A program made the position numbers and the translations under genes. Source: CAYMJA01 sp964391095 (GTDB taxonomy: Bacteria > Patescibacteriota > Minisyncoccia > Minisyncoccales > GWA2-38-27). Taken from it: 29,061 bases of DNA. A model generated the notes under the pieces. That model saw only the letters and a program-made list of their open reading frames with translations. It searched no databases and was not told where the DNA came from. The DNA is taken from NCBI GenBank assembly GCA_964391095.1, contig CAYMJA010000008.1, forward strand, positions 1 through 29,061, written 5' to 3'. This document shows, piece by piece, positions 22,257 through 29,061 of this stretch (positions are counted from its first letter, which is position 1; each line of letters opens with the position of its first letter).

Positions 22257-24161
22257 TCAAGGTAAAATGGGTTTGTAAGAAGAAATAAGTTTTTTAAAAA
22301 TGTTTATTATCTCTCCTGGCTCGTTTTTCTCGGCAGCTGTTTTCAATTCTTCTAATCCCTTTTTTAACTTTTCTTTATCATTTTTTGAAAGCTTTGCCCT
22401 AAAAATCTTTTGGTGCTGAGTGGCGACTGTTCCTTCTTCGGCAGTTAAAATTTCTTCAAAAAATTTTTCGCCGGGCCTGGGTTCGGTAAAAACAATAGGA
22501 ATATCTTTATCTGGCTCAAAACCAGAAAAACGAATTAATTCTTTTGCCAAATCGCTTATTCTAATCGGCTCACCCATATCCAAAACAAAAACTTCTCCAC
22601 CCTGACCTATTTCTGCTGCCTGCATTACTAAAAGACAAGCCTCGGAAGTAAGCATAAAATATCTCTTCATTTCAGGATGGGTAATTTTAACCGGTCCTCC
22701 TTTTTTTATTTGCTCTTTGAAAATTGGAATTACGCTTCCTCGACTGTCTAAAACATTGCCAAAACGAACTGAAATAAATTTGGTATGCCCCGCACCAGAA
22801 ACTCCGTCTCGGTACGGGATAAAATTTTCTTGGTTTAGAACCTGACAAATCATCTCCCCTATTCTTTTTGTTGATCCCATTATAGAAGTAGGATTTACTG
22901 CTTTATCGGTAGAGATAAAAATAAATTTCTCTACACCATATTTTAATGCTGTCTTAGCAACAATTTCAGTTCCAAAAATATTATTTTTCACCGCCTCATC
23001 AGGATGCTCCTCCATCAAGGGAACGTGTTTATAAGCGGCAGCATGAAAAATAATGTTTGGCCGAAATTCATCAAAAATTCTATTTATTTTTTCTTTATCC
23101 CTGACATCGGCTATTAAAGATTTAATTTTTAAATAAGGAAATTTGTCTTCAATCTCTCTTGAGATATTAAAAATACCAGTTTCATCTTGGTCTAATAATA
23201 AAATTAGAGAAGGTTTAAATTTTGCCACCTGTCTTGATAATTCAGCTCCGATTGAACCAGCCGCTCCGGTAATTAAAACTATTTTTTCTTGAATAAAATC
23301 TCTAATGGCTGTCATATCTAGAGAAACCGGTTCTCTGCCTAATAAATCCTCTAGCTGAATCTCTCGAAGGTCCCTTATTGAAACCTCACCATTTATAATT
23401 TCAGTTATAGAGGGAATAACTCTAATTTTTTTAAGTCCAGCTTTTCTTCCTAATTCAACTGCTTTTTTAATGGCTTGAGACCCCGCAGAGGGCAAGGCAA
23501 TAATCATTTGTTTTATCTGTTTTCCCCGGACTATTTCAGGAATATCGTCAATTTTTCCCAAAACTTCTAAACCATGAATTATCACTCCTTGCTTTATTGA
23601 ACTATCGTCAATAAATCCTATCGGTAAATAAGAATTATTTTTGGAAACCAAAATACTTCTCAAAATTTGCTCCCCGGCATCACCGGCTCCAATAATTAAG
23701 GTTCTTTCTTTGTTTTTTTCTAATCCTTTTTGAAATAACTGTAGATAAATTCTTTTAGCAAAACGAATTCCGCCACAGAAAATAAATATCAAAAAATAAC
23801 TAATAAAAAAGGTAGATCTGGGAAAGCCCTGAAAACTTTCTAAAACAAAAATTGAAATTCCCAAAAGCCCAAAACTTAAAGTAACGGCTTTAGCCAAAGA
23901 AATTAGCTCGTTTGTACTAACATAGCTCCAGGAAAAAGAATAAAGGCGGAAAAAATAGAAAATAGGCAAACAAAAAACCAAAACCAATATAATCATTGCC
24001 GGCAAGGTTTCATTGAGATACTGACCAGGAATTTTTCCATCAAATCTTAAAAGAAAAGCCAAGAAAACTGAAAAAATTATTAAAACTACATCAGCAAATA
24101 AAAATAAGAGAAATCGGGTTTTAGTTGTTCTTTTTAGTTTTTTGGGGAAAGGTAGAATCAT
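22257..24161 (-). CDS. WbpM/PglF/CapD-like membrane nucleotide-sugar 4,6-dehydratase
   Basis: This 634-residue protein has about four N-terminal membrane helices (residues 15-130), a first Rossmann-like domain ('LIIGAGDAGEQILRS'), and a C-terminal SDR domain with GAAGSIGAELSRQV (about 297) and the active-site segment STDKAVNPTSIMGSTKR. There Met replaces the SDR Tyr, as in WbpM-type 4,6-dehydratases, and RFGNVL follows. It likely converts UDP-GlcNAc to the 4-keto-6-deoxy sugar. Residues about 447-459 are an in-frame palindromic insert before TKFISVRFGNV. The start overlaps the aminotransferase stop (ATGA). Confidence 0.88.
   Translation of the reverse strand: MILPFPKKLKRTTKTRFLLFLFADVVLIIFSVFLAFLLRFDGKIPGQYLNETLPAMIILVLVFCLPIFYFFRLYSFSWSYVSTNELISLAKAVTLSFGLLGISIFVLESFQGFPRSTFFISYFLIFIFCGGIRFAKRIYLQLFQKGLEKNKERTLIIGAGDAGEQILRSILVSKNNSYLPIGFIDDSSIKQGVIIHGLEVLGKIDDIPEIVRGKQIKQMIIALPSAGSQAIKKAVELGRKAGLKKIRVIPSITEIINGEVSIRDLREIQLEDLLGREPVSLDMTAIRDFIQEKIVLITGAAGSIGAELSRQVAKFKPSLILLLDQDETGIFNISREIEDKFPYLKIKSLIADVRDKEKINRIFDEFRPNIIFHAAAYKHVPLMEEHPDEAVKNNIFGTEIVAKTALKYGVEKFIFISTDKAVNPTSIMGSTKRIGEMICQVLNQENFIPYRDGVSGAGHTKFISVRFGNVLDSRGSVIPIFKEQIKKGGPVKITHPEMKRYFMLTSEACLLVMQAAEIGQGGEVFVLDMGEPIRISDLAKELIRFSGFEPDKDIPIVFTEPRPGEKFFEEILTAEEGTVATQHQKIFRAKLSKNDKEKLKKGLEELKTAAEKNEPGEIINIFKKLISSYKPILP
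22788..22819. repeat. Palindromic element inserted in frame in the CapD-like gene
   Basis: The arms CCCCGCACC (22788-22796) and GGTACGGGA (22811-22819) carry one internal C-A mismatch. The segment encodes about 12 extra residues (IPYRDGVSGAGH) between LNQ and TKF, which are close together in ordinary family members. It is related to 2887-2916 and 14661-14689. Confidence 0.7.
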
Positions 24162-25276
24162 TTTGCAATTATTTCTTTTAGGTTTTTTACCACATAATCT
24201 ATTTCGCTTTTTTTCAAGTTGTTATAAAAAGGCAAGGCAATAATCCTTCGGCTAATATCTTCTGTAATTGGAAAATCACCAACCTTATAGCCAAACATTT
24301 CTTGATAAAATAACTGAAGATGAATTGGTTGAAAATATAAACCACATTGAATATCTCTTTTAGCCATTTCTCTAATAATTCTATCTCGGTCTTTTTCAGA
24401 ATAGTTCTCACTTAACTTAATTACATAAACAAAGGGGCTTACTGCTTTTTGAAAAAGATAAGAAGGAATTTCAATTTCAGAAAAACTTTTTAATTTGTTA
24501 TTATAGGTTTCAGCTACTTTTTTTCTCTTTTTTAAAATCTCTTTAATTCTTGAAAGTTGAGCAATCCCTAAAGCGCAGTTTATATCAGAAATTCGATAAT
24601 TAAAACCAATTCTTTCATTTTCCAGCCATTTTCCATTTTTTATTTTTCTTCCCTGATTTGCCATACTCTGAGATAAATCAGCAATTTTTTTATTATTAGT
24701 AACTATTACCGCCCCTTCTCCTGTTGTAATCTGTTTGTTTGGGTAGAAACTAAAAATTGCCGCTTCTCCAAAACTGCCGCATTTTTTTTCTTTGTATTCC
24801 GAACCCAGGGCCTCGGCTGAATCTTCTATTAAATAAAGTTTATATTTTTCAGCAATTTTTTTCAGCTTATCCCAGTCAGCAGGATTTCCAAAAATATCCA
24901 CTGCTAAAATTGCCTTAGTTCTTTTGTTTATTTTCTTCTCAATTTTTGAAGTGTCAATATTCAAGCCTTGAGGGTCAATATCTACAAAAACCGGCTTAGC
25001 TCTTTCAAATAAAATACAATTTGAAGAAGAAATAAAAGAAAATGGAGTAGTAATTACTTCGTCATTATCCCTCATATCCAAAGCTCTAATTATTAAATGC
25101 AAGGCGCTTGTTCCACTATTTACCGCCACAGCATATTTAACTCCAACATATTTAGCAATGTTGTTCTCAAATTCTCTTAATTTAGGACCCAAACTCAAAT
25201 TAGGGGTCTTTAAAACCTCAAGAACCGCTTTTCTTTCCAAATCTGTGATATCGGGCTTAGCTAAAGGTATTTTCAC
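24158..25276 (-). CDS. DegT/DnrJ/EryC1 (PglE-like) sugar aminotransferase
   Basis: This 372-residue PLP enzyme transfers an amino group to a 4-keto sugar nucleotide. It has NSGTSALHLIIRAL (phosphate-binding region), 'EDSAEALGSEYKEKKCGSFGEAAIFSF' with the PLP aspartate region, and the Schiff-base lysine in YPNKQITTGEGA (about residue 183). The start is GTG at 25276. The promoter -10 is only 8 bases upstream, so translation probably begins at or near the 5' end. It is coupled to the dehydratase by a 4-base overlap. The pair matches PglF-PglE for a 4-amino-4,6-dideoxy sugar. Confidence 0.92.
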   Translation of the reverse strand: MKIPLAKPDITDLERKAVLEVLKTPNLSLGPKLREFENNIAKYVGVKYAVAVNSGTSALHLIIRALDMRDNDEVITTPFSFISSSNCILFERAKPVFVDIDPQGLNIDTSKIEKKINKRTKAILAVDIFGNPADWDKLKKIAEKYKLYLIEDSAEALGSEYKEKKCGSFGEAAIFSFYPNKQITTGEGAVIVTNNKKIADLSQSMANQGRKIKNGKWLENERIGFNYRISDINCALGIAQLSRIKEILKKRKKVAETYNNKLKSFSEIEIPSYLFQKAVSPFVYVIKLSENYSEKDRDRIIREMAKRDIQCGLYFQPIHLQLFYQEMFGYKVGDFPITEDISRRIIALPFYNNLKKSEIDYVVKNLKEIIAK

Positions 25277-25284
25277 AATTTTTC

Positions 25285-25313
25285 ATTATAACTAATAAAA
25301 AAAGAAAAATCAA
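25285..25313 (-). promoter_or_regulatory. Promoter of the aminotransferase-dehydratase pair, leaderless layout
   Basis: A perfect TATAAT (25285-25290), a 17-base spacer and TTGATT (25308-25313). Eight bases separate the -10 from the GTG start codon. Confidence 0.7.
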
Positions 25314-25339
25314 TTTGACAATTTGAATCTTCGGGATAT

Positions 25340-25371
25340 AAAAAGCGGCAGGCGCTAATGCTCACCTGCCG
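25340..25371 (-). terminator. Intrinsic terminator of the upstream glycan genes
   Basis: The stem CGGCAGG/CCTGCCG (25346-25352 with 25365-25371) and a 12-base loop are followed on the minus strand by CTTTTTATA. Confidence 0.8.
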
Positions 25372-25382
25372 TTGGATAAAAC

Positions 25383-25505
25383 TTATCCCTCCTTTAATTC
25401 TTTCAACTTGAGACCCAAACTTAAATTTGAAGGCTTCAAAACTTCAAATACCATCCTTCTTTCCGAATTGGTTATATCTGGTCGAGCTAAAGAAATTTTA
25501 TACAT
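25383..25505 (-). pseudogene. N-terminal remnant of a second DegT-type aminotransferase
   Basis: A 40-codon frame begins MYKISLARPDITNSERR and continues MVFEVLKPSNLSLGLKLKEL. It closely parallels the first 35 residues of the intact neighbour (MKIPLAKPDITDLERKAVLE.., then VLKTPNLSLGPKLREF). Similarity also shows in the DNA. It stops at TAA right before the terminator. The ATG is 2 bases after the FemAB-like stop, so it once sat in an operon with it. It is most simply a deleted or partly recombined paralogue, and the peptide could still be made. Confidence 0.85.
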
Positions 25506-25507
25506 AT

Positions 25508-26572
25508 TTAGTTTCTATAAACGGGGAAAAAATCTTTTTTAATTTCTTCTTTGTGTCTTTTACTTAATTTTTGCCTTAAGTGCTTTAAAAACTCGTATCT
25601 CTCTTCGTTATGGACAATTCTACCACAATAAAATGGTGCTACGGTTTTAGAAAAAGAAGATTTAAATTTAAATAAAGAATCACCATCCTTATATCCCCCA
25701 CCCATATTAAGAAACTTAAAAGAATTTTCCTTTGCCCAAAGGGATATTTTATAAAACAGCAAATCATTGGGCCTTAGGTTAAGAGAGTAATAATCCGAAC
25801 CTCCTAAATGATAGGTTACAAATTTACCAAAGGCAAAGAATAAGGCAGAGGCTAATACTTTTTTCTGTTTTTTAACAACTGCCAAAAAAGAAAATTTTTT
25901 AAACTTTTTTTTGATAAATGAAAAATAATCATCATTAAAGTAATAAAAGTCTTCTGCCTTAAGTTTTTGCATGGTCTCGGTATATAGTTTTTTGAATTCA
26001 CTAAGATACTGAAAATCATTATCAATTATAACCTCTAATCCCAATCTCTCTGCTTTTTTAATATTTCTTCTTGTTTTATCAGCTAAATTTTTATATATAT
26101 CCTCTTTCTTCTGAGTTAAATCGACATATATTATCAAATTATTAAAATTTACATATTTTTGAGGATAAAAATTGTTCTGGGTTTTCAAAAGTGGATGAAA
26201 TCTTACAAACTCGGAGATTATACTACGATCTTGACAGTATCTTTGGAAATCTATACAAAATTCCTTAGCTAAAGAAGAATAATCGTTGTCCTTTTTAATA
26301 AAATAAGGACCGCTGTAACCGTATGGAGAAGAGATGTCATAATAATCAATAAGTTTTTTGGTCCTTTGAAGCTCCTCTGGTATTTTTTTTCTAAGAAAGG
26401 GGTAAATAACTTCACCCCCCTTGTTTTTATAATATAGCCATATCCCTTCTCCTTCTCCTGCAAGTTCAGATAATCGTAGATATTCCGGATAATAATATAT
26501 ATCTAAATTATTAAAATAAGCTGAATAGGATTGGGGAATCTTTCCGGTTTTATATTCTTTAAAATAACCCAT
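25508..26572 (-). CDS. FemAB/GNAT-fold acyl- or aminoacyltransferase
   Basis: This 354-residue protein has the tandem GNAT layout of FemABX and lipid II:glycine glycyltransferase relatives. The N-terminal part has SSPYGYSGPYF (about 85), the middle has 'LADKTRRNIKKAERLGLEVI' (about 165-185), typical of FemAB, and the C-terminal part has 'ASALFFAFGKFVTYHLGGSD' and 'LNMGGGYKDGDSLFKFKSSF'. In glycan loci such enzymes often acylate amino sugars rather than build peptide bridges. Given the amino-sugar genes beside it, that is my inference. It is 28 bases from the methyltransferase upstream. Confidence 0.8.
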   Translation of the reverse strand: MGYFKEYKTGKIPQSYSAYFNNLDIYYYPEYLRLSELAGEGEGIWLYYKNKGGEVIYPFLRKKIPEELQRTKKLIDYYDISSPYGYSGPYFIKKDNDYSSLAKEFCIDFQRYCQDRSIISEFVRFHPLLKTQNNFYPQKYVNFNNLIIYVDLTQKKEDIYKNLADKTRRNIKKAERLGLEVIIDNDFQYLSEFKKLYTETMQKLKAEDFYYFNDDYFSFIKKKFKKFSFLAVVKKQKKVLASALFFAFGKFVTYHLGGSDYYSLNLRPNDLLFYKISLWAKENSFKFLNMGGGYKDGDSLFKFKSSFSKTVAPFYCGRIVHNEERYEFLKHLRQKLSKRHKEEIKKDFFPVYRN

Positions 26573-26600
26573 TTTATCAATATGATTTATTTGTTAGTTT

Positions 26601-27380
26601 CTATTTTTGGATTTCATTATTCTCTCTTCTCAATACACAATAAAGCATTTTATTTTTGAATTCTTTTTTATTTTGAGAAGCAATTCTATAACCAATTTCC
26701 ATTTTTAAGACTTCCAGGCCAACCTCTCTGGCATCTTCGATAATCTCCTCGGGATTATGCCAATGGAACACAGCCCGTTTTTTAAAAGATTTTAAAAAAT
26801 TATATTTCCCTCCGGTTCTAAAAATAAAAGCATCGTTAGATTCGAGATTAAACGGGTTATAAAATCTTCTTACAATGTTCATGAAAAAAAAGTAAAAACG
26901 GTAAACAAATCTACTATTCATCCAACTTGTTGTTAATATGATAAAACCATTATCTTTTAAAACACGTTTTGCCTCTTTTAAGGCTTTCAATCTATTGATT
27001 CTCTTAGGAATATGGCCATAACATTGCTTAAACATTACGATATAATCAAATTCGTTTTCTTGAAATTTAAGATCTACGGCATTACCAACTTTAAATATAA
27101 TATCTGTTCCATAATTCCTGGCGTTCTCTCTGGCTTTTTTTATAATTTTCTTGACAAAATCTATGCCAATAATATTAGTATAACCCATCTTATATAAAGC
27201 AATAGCCTCTCTTCCTCCTCCGCAACCGATATCTAGAATCTTTCCCTTTTTATTGGTAAAGTACTTCTTTATCAAAATCTCCTCTACTTTTTCTAATCCG
27301 TTATTCACATTGTCTGTCCAAATCAAAAATTCCTCTGTTTCGCTATATCTTTTTATCATTTTATCAAATAATTCTTCCAT
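26601..27380 (-). CDS. Class I SAM-dependent methyltransferase
   Basis: This methyltransferase of about 259 residues has motif I KILDIGCGGGREAIAL, the acidic loop IIGIDF, 'VGNAVDLKF', and motif IV-like DYIVMFKQCYGHI. A less conserved C-terminal half has aromatic-rich segments and probably binds the substrate. I chose ATG 27380 (MEELFDKM), 10 bases after the sugar transferase stop. ATG codons at 27413 and 27410 are open alternatives that overlap that gene. The substrate is unknown; a glycan or lipid-linked sugar is likely from context. Confidence 0.82.
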   Translation of the reverse strand: MEELFDKMIKRYSETEEFLIWTDNVNNGLEKVEEILIKKYFTNKKGKILDIGCGGGREAIALYKMGYTNIIGIDFVKKIIKKARENARNYGTDIIFKVGNAVDLKFQENEFDYIVMFKQCYGHIPKRINRLKALKEAKRVLKDNGFIILTTSWMNSRFVYRFYFFFMNIVRRFYNPFNLESNDAFIFRTGGKYNFLKSFKKRAVFHWHNPEEIIEDAREVGLEVLKMEIGYRIASQNKKEFKNKMLYCVLRRENNEIQK

Positions 27381-27390
27381 ATTTAAAACT

Positions 27391-28008
27391 CTAAAATTTA
27401 TTAATTTCATCATCTAAACCAGCATTTTTCTCATATAAACCTTTACGAGTTATGAAAATAATATAAAATGTTCGAGAAATAATCTTTAAATCCAATAAGA
27501 GATTCCAGTTTTGAATATACTCTACATCGTATCTAATCTTTTCTTCCCAGGTGAGGAGATTTCGACCATGGATTAAAGCCCAGCTGGTAATCCCCGGTTT
27601 TACCGATAATCTTTTTCTTTGAAAATTATTATATTTTTCAACTTGATAACGGAGGGTGGGCCGGGGACCGACTAAACTCATTTCTCCTTTTATTACATTA
27701 ATTAATTGAGGAAGTTCATCAATTCCCCATTTTCTGAAAAATTTTCCAACTTTAGTAATCCTCTCATCATCTTCAGCAATATTATAACCTAATCCTTGTT
27801 TTATTGCCCCTTTTTTCATCGTTCTAAACTTAAATGGTTGAAATGGCTTCTCATCTTTGCCAATTCTCTCATACCTAAAAAAAATCGGTCCAGAAGAATC
27901 TATTTTAATTAAAATAGCTGTTATTAAAAATAAAGGAGAAAGCAAAATTAAACTTATTATGCTTATAATGACATCAATTATTCTCTTAAAAAACCTTTGA
28001 ATTCTCAT
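27391..28008 (-). CDS. PglC-like initiating sugar phosphate transferase
   Basis: This is a monotopic phosphoglycosyltransferase of 205 residues that places a phospho-sugar on undecaprenyl phosphate. It has the reentrant hydrophobic helix near the N-terminus (residues about 8-35) with 'KRIIDVIISIISLILLSPLF', then 'SSGPIFFRYERIGKDEKPF', FKFRTM, and the catalytic Asp-Glu dyad in IDELPQLINVIKGEMSLVGPRP. It is the small (PglC/WbaP C-terminal) form. It overlaps the glycosyltransferase upstream by 4 bases (ATGA). Confidence 0.93.
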   Translation of the reverse strand: MRIQRFFKRIIDVIISIISLILLSPLFLITAILIKIDSSGPIFFRYERIGKDEKPFQPFKFRTMKKGAIKQGLGYNIAEDDERITKVGKFFRKWGIDELPQLINVIKGEMSLVGPRPTLRYQVEKYNNFQRKRLSVKPGITSWALIHGRNLLTWEEKIRYDVEYIQNWNLLLDLKIISRTFYIIFITRKGLYEKNAGLDDEINKF

Positions 28009-29061
28009 CTTCCTAATTTTTCTTTTACGAGTCGTTGATACTCTGTTTTTATTCTACTAAAAATTATTTTTTCATCAAATTCTCTCTTGGTTTTTTCTCT
28101 TCCTCTTTTTCCCATTTCTTTCGCTTTTTCTGGGTTTTCAAATAAATAAATTATGGCTTTGGCTAATTCTTTTGGATTTTTTAACGGGACTAAAATACCT
28201 GTTTTACCGTTATCTATTGCTTCTTGACAGCCTCTAATATCGGTAGCTATCACTGGTTTTCTTATAGCCGAGGCCTCAATAATTGAAATACCTAATCCCT
28301 CTCTATGTGATGGTAAAACAAAAACATCCATCAAAGGATAAAGTTCATCTATATCTTCTCTTTCTCCTAAAAATATAACATTTTTTTCTATATTATAATT
28401 TTTAACAACTTTGGGATTTATTGCGTCTTTTTTTTCCGGTTCTAAAGGACCAATTACTAAAAGTGTAGTTTTCGGAAAATCTCTGAGAATTTTTTTAAAT
28501 GCCTGAAAAAGGTCTAAATAGCCCTTTTCTCTTACTAATCTTGCTACAATTCCAATAATTTTCTTATTGGGGGCAATACCAAGCTGCTTTTTTTTTGCTA
28601 AAATAAACTCTTCAGAAAATCTTTCAGGATTAAATCGTTCCAGATTAATTCCCCCACCAAAATATCTGCTTAAATTAGAATTACAAATCCTCTCTTTAAT
28701 TGCTGTCTCCATATCTTCTTTATTTACGAAAAAAATAAGGCCAGAGCATTTTGCCGCTATTTTTTCTATTAAAATAAAAAATTTTCTTTTCAGCCAAGAA
28801 TCCCTTTTTTGAAAATAAAAACCGTGAACAGTATTCACGATTATGGGAATGCCAGCCATTTTAGCGGCCAATTGACCAAGCAAGCCGGGTTTCGGGGTAT
28901 GGGTATGAACAATATCAAACTTTTCTTTTTTAAAATAAAAAAATAATCTAAAAAGAGTAATTAAATCAGAAATTGGACTAATTTTTCTTTTAAATCTTAT
29001 AGTTTTTACTTTTATTTTTTCCTTCTCAATATCTTTTATCCATTTTCCAGGAGAACAAACA
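28005..29061 (-). CDS. GT4-family glycosyltransferase, 5' end outside the window
   Basis: The frame is open to the window edge. Before the TTG at 28883 it already encodes CSPGKWIKD and KFDIVHTHTPKPGLLGQ, classical N-terminal motifs of family 4 transferases, so the gene starts beyond 29061. About 351 residues are visible. The C-terminal domain has GIVARLVREKGY, PLMDVFVLPSHREGLGISIIEA (EX7E motif) and 'KTGILVPLKNPKEL'. It likely adds the second sugar after the PglC-like step. Confidence 0.92.
   Translation of the reverse strand, partial: VCSPGKWIKDIEKEKIKVKTIRFKRKISPISDLITLFRLFFYFKKEKFDIVHTHTPKPGLLGQLAAKMAGIPIIVNTVHGFYFQKRDSWLKRKFFILIEKIAAKCSGLIFFVNKEDMETAIKERICNSNLSRYFGGGINLERFNPERFSEEFILAKKKQLGIAPNKKIIGIVARLVREKGYLDLFQAFKKILRDFPKTTLLVIGPLEPEKKDAINPKVVKNYNIEKNVIFLGEREDIDELYPLMDVFVLPSHREGLGISIIEASAIRKPVIATDIRGCQEAIDNGKTGILVPLKNPKELAKAIIYLFENPEKAKEMGKRGREKTKREFDEKIIFSRIKTEYQRLVKEKLGR

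Noticed and set aside
28005..28883. TTG at 28883 as the start of the last glycosyltransferase
   Set aside because: The frame stays open to the window edge and encodes conserved GT4 N-terminal motifs upstream, so the gene is simply cut by the window.
1..29061. CRISPR array, prophage, insertion sequence or recoded genetic code
   Set aside because: No regularly spaced repeats, transposase, integrase or phage structural genes were seen. TGA serves as a normal stop in several genes and RF2 is present.

Overview
The window is AT-rich bacterial DNA, densely packed, with every protein gene on the minus strand and RNase P RNA as the only clear plus-strand gene. The gene content points to a Candidate Phyla Radiation (Patescibacteria) bacterium, most likely Parcubacteria-like. 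The indications are short genes, many starts without a Shine-Dalgarno sequence, a conserved membrane protein beside a VirD4/HerA-like ATPase, a sigma region 4 plus HARE-HTH protein, and compact sec, mur and fts genes. TGA is used as a stop codon and prfB carries the classical TGA frameshift site, which argues against the UGA=Gly lineages (Gracilibacteria, Absconditabacteria). The placement is inference; no marker tree was made.

Layout, left to right: tRNA-Gln, ftsX, ftsE and prfB (1-2835); tRNA-Thr and tRNA-Gly directly abutting an FtsB/DivIC-like gene, with a 34-codon membrane mini-gene upstream (2948-3637); lepA and murJ (3693-7222); rnpB, divergent from murJ (7326-7668); the pgk-recJ-like-rnhA cluster (7744-10548); the ATPase, its membrane partner and the HARE regulator (10618-14783); secF, secD, secA and hpf (14884-20209); a 400-base leader region (20210-20607); murB and an HNH endonuclease gene (20608-22011); a probable small RNA unit (22109-22218); and a surface-glycan locus (22257-29061). 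The glycan locus holds a WbpM/PglF-like dehydratase, a PglE-like aminotransferase, a truncated aminotransferase remnant, a FemAB-like acyltransferase, a methyltransferase, a PglC-like phosphoglycosyltransferase and a GT4 glycosyltransferase cut by the window edge. Together these genes cover translation termination and ribosome care, Sec export, peptidoglycan precursor and division functions, and surface polysaccharide building.

The most unusual signal is a set of short GC-rich palindromic elements. Several lie in frame inside essential protein genes (lepA, pgk, secA, the sigma-like gene and the CapD-like gene) and related copies lie between genes. The two best copies (4332-4389 and 10557-10619) align over about 60 bases. 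Two others (14661-14689 and 22788-22819) share the same off-palindrome mismatch, which argues for common descent. They resemble Rickettsia palindromic elements in behaviour. Other notable items are an RNase P RNA that seems to lack the CCA-binding GGU, matched by tRNA genes without encoded CCA; several promoters placed so close to start codons that the mRNAs would be leaderless; a palindromic operator over the sigma-like gene's promoter; a structured murB leader; and a promoter-sRNA-terminator unit next to the HNH gene.
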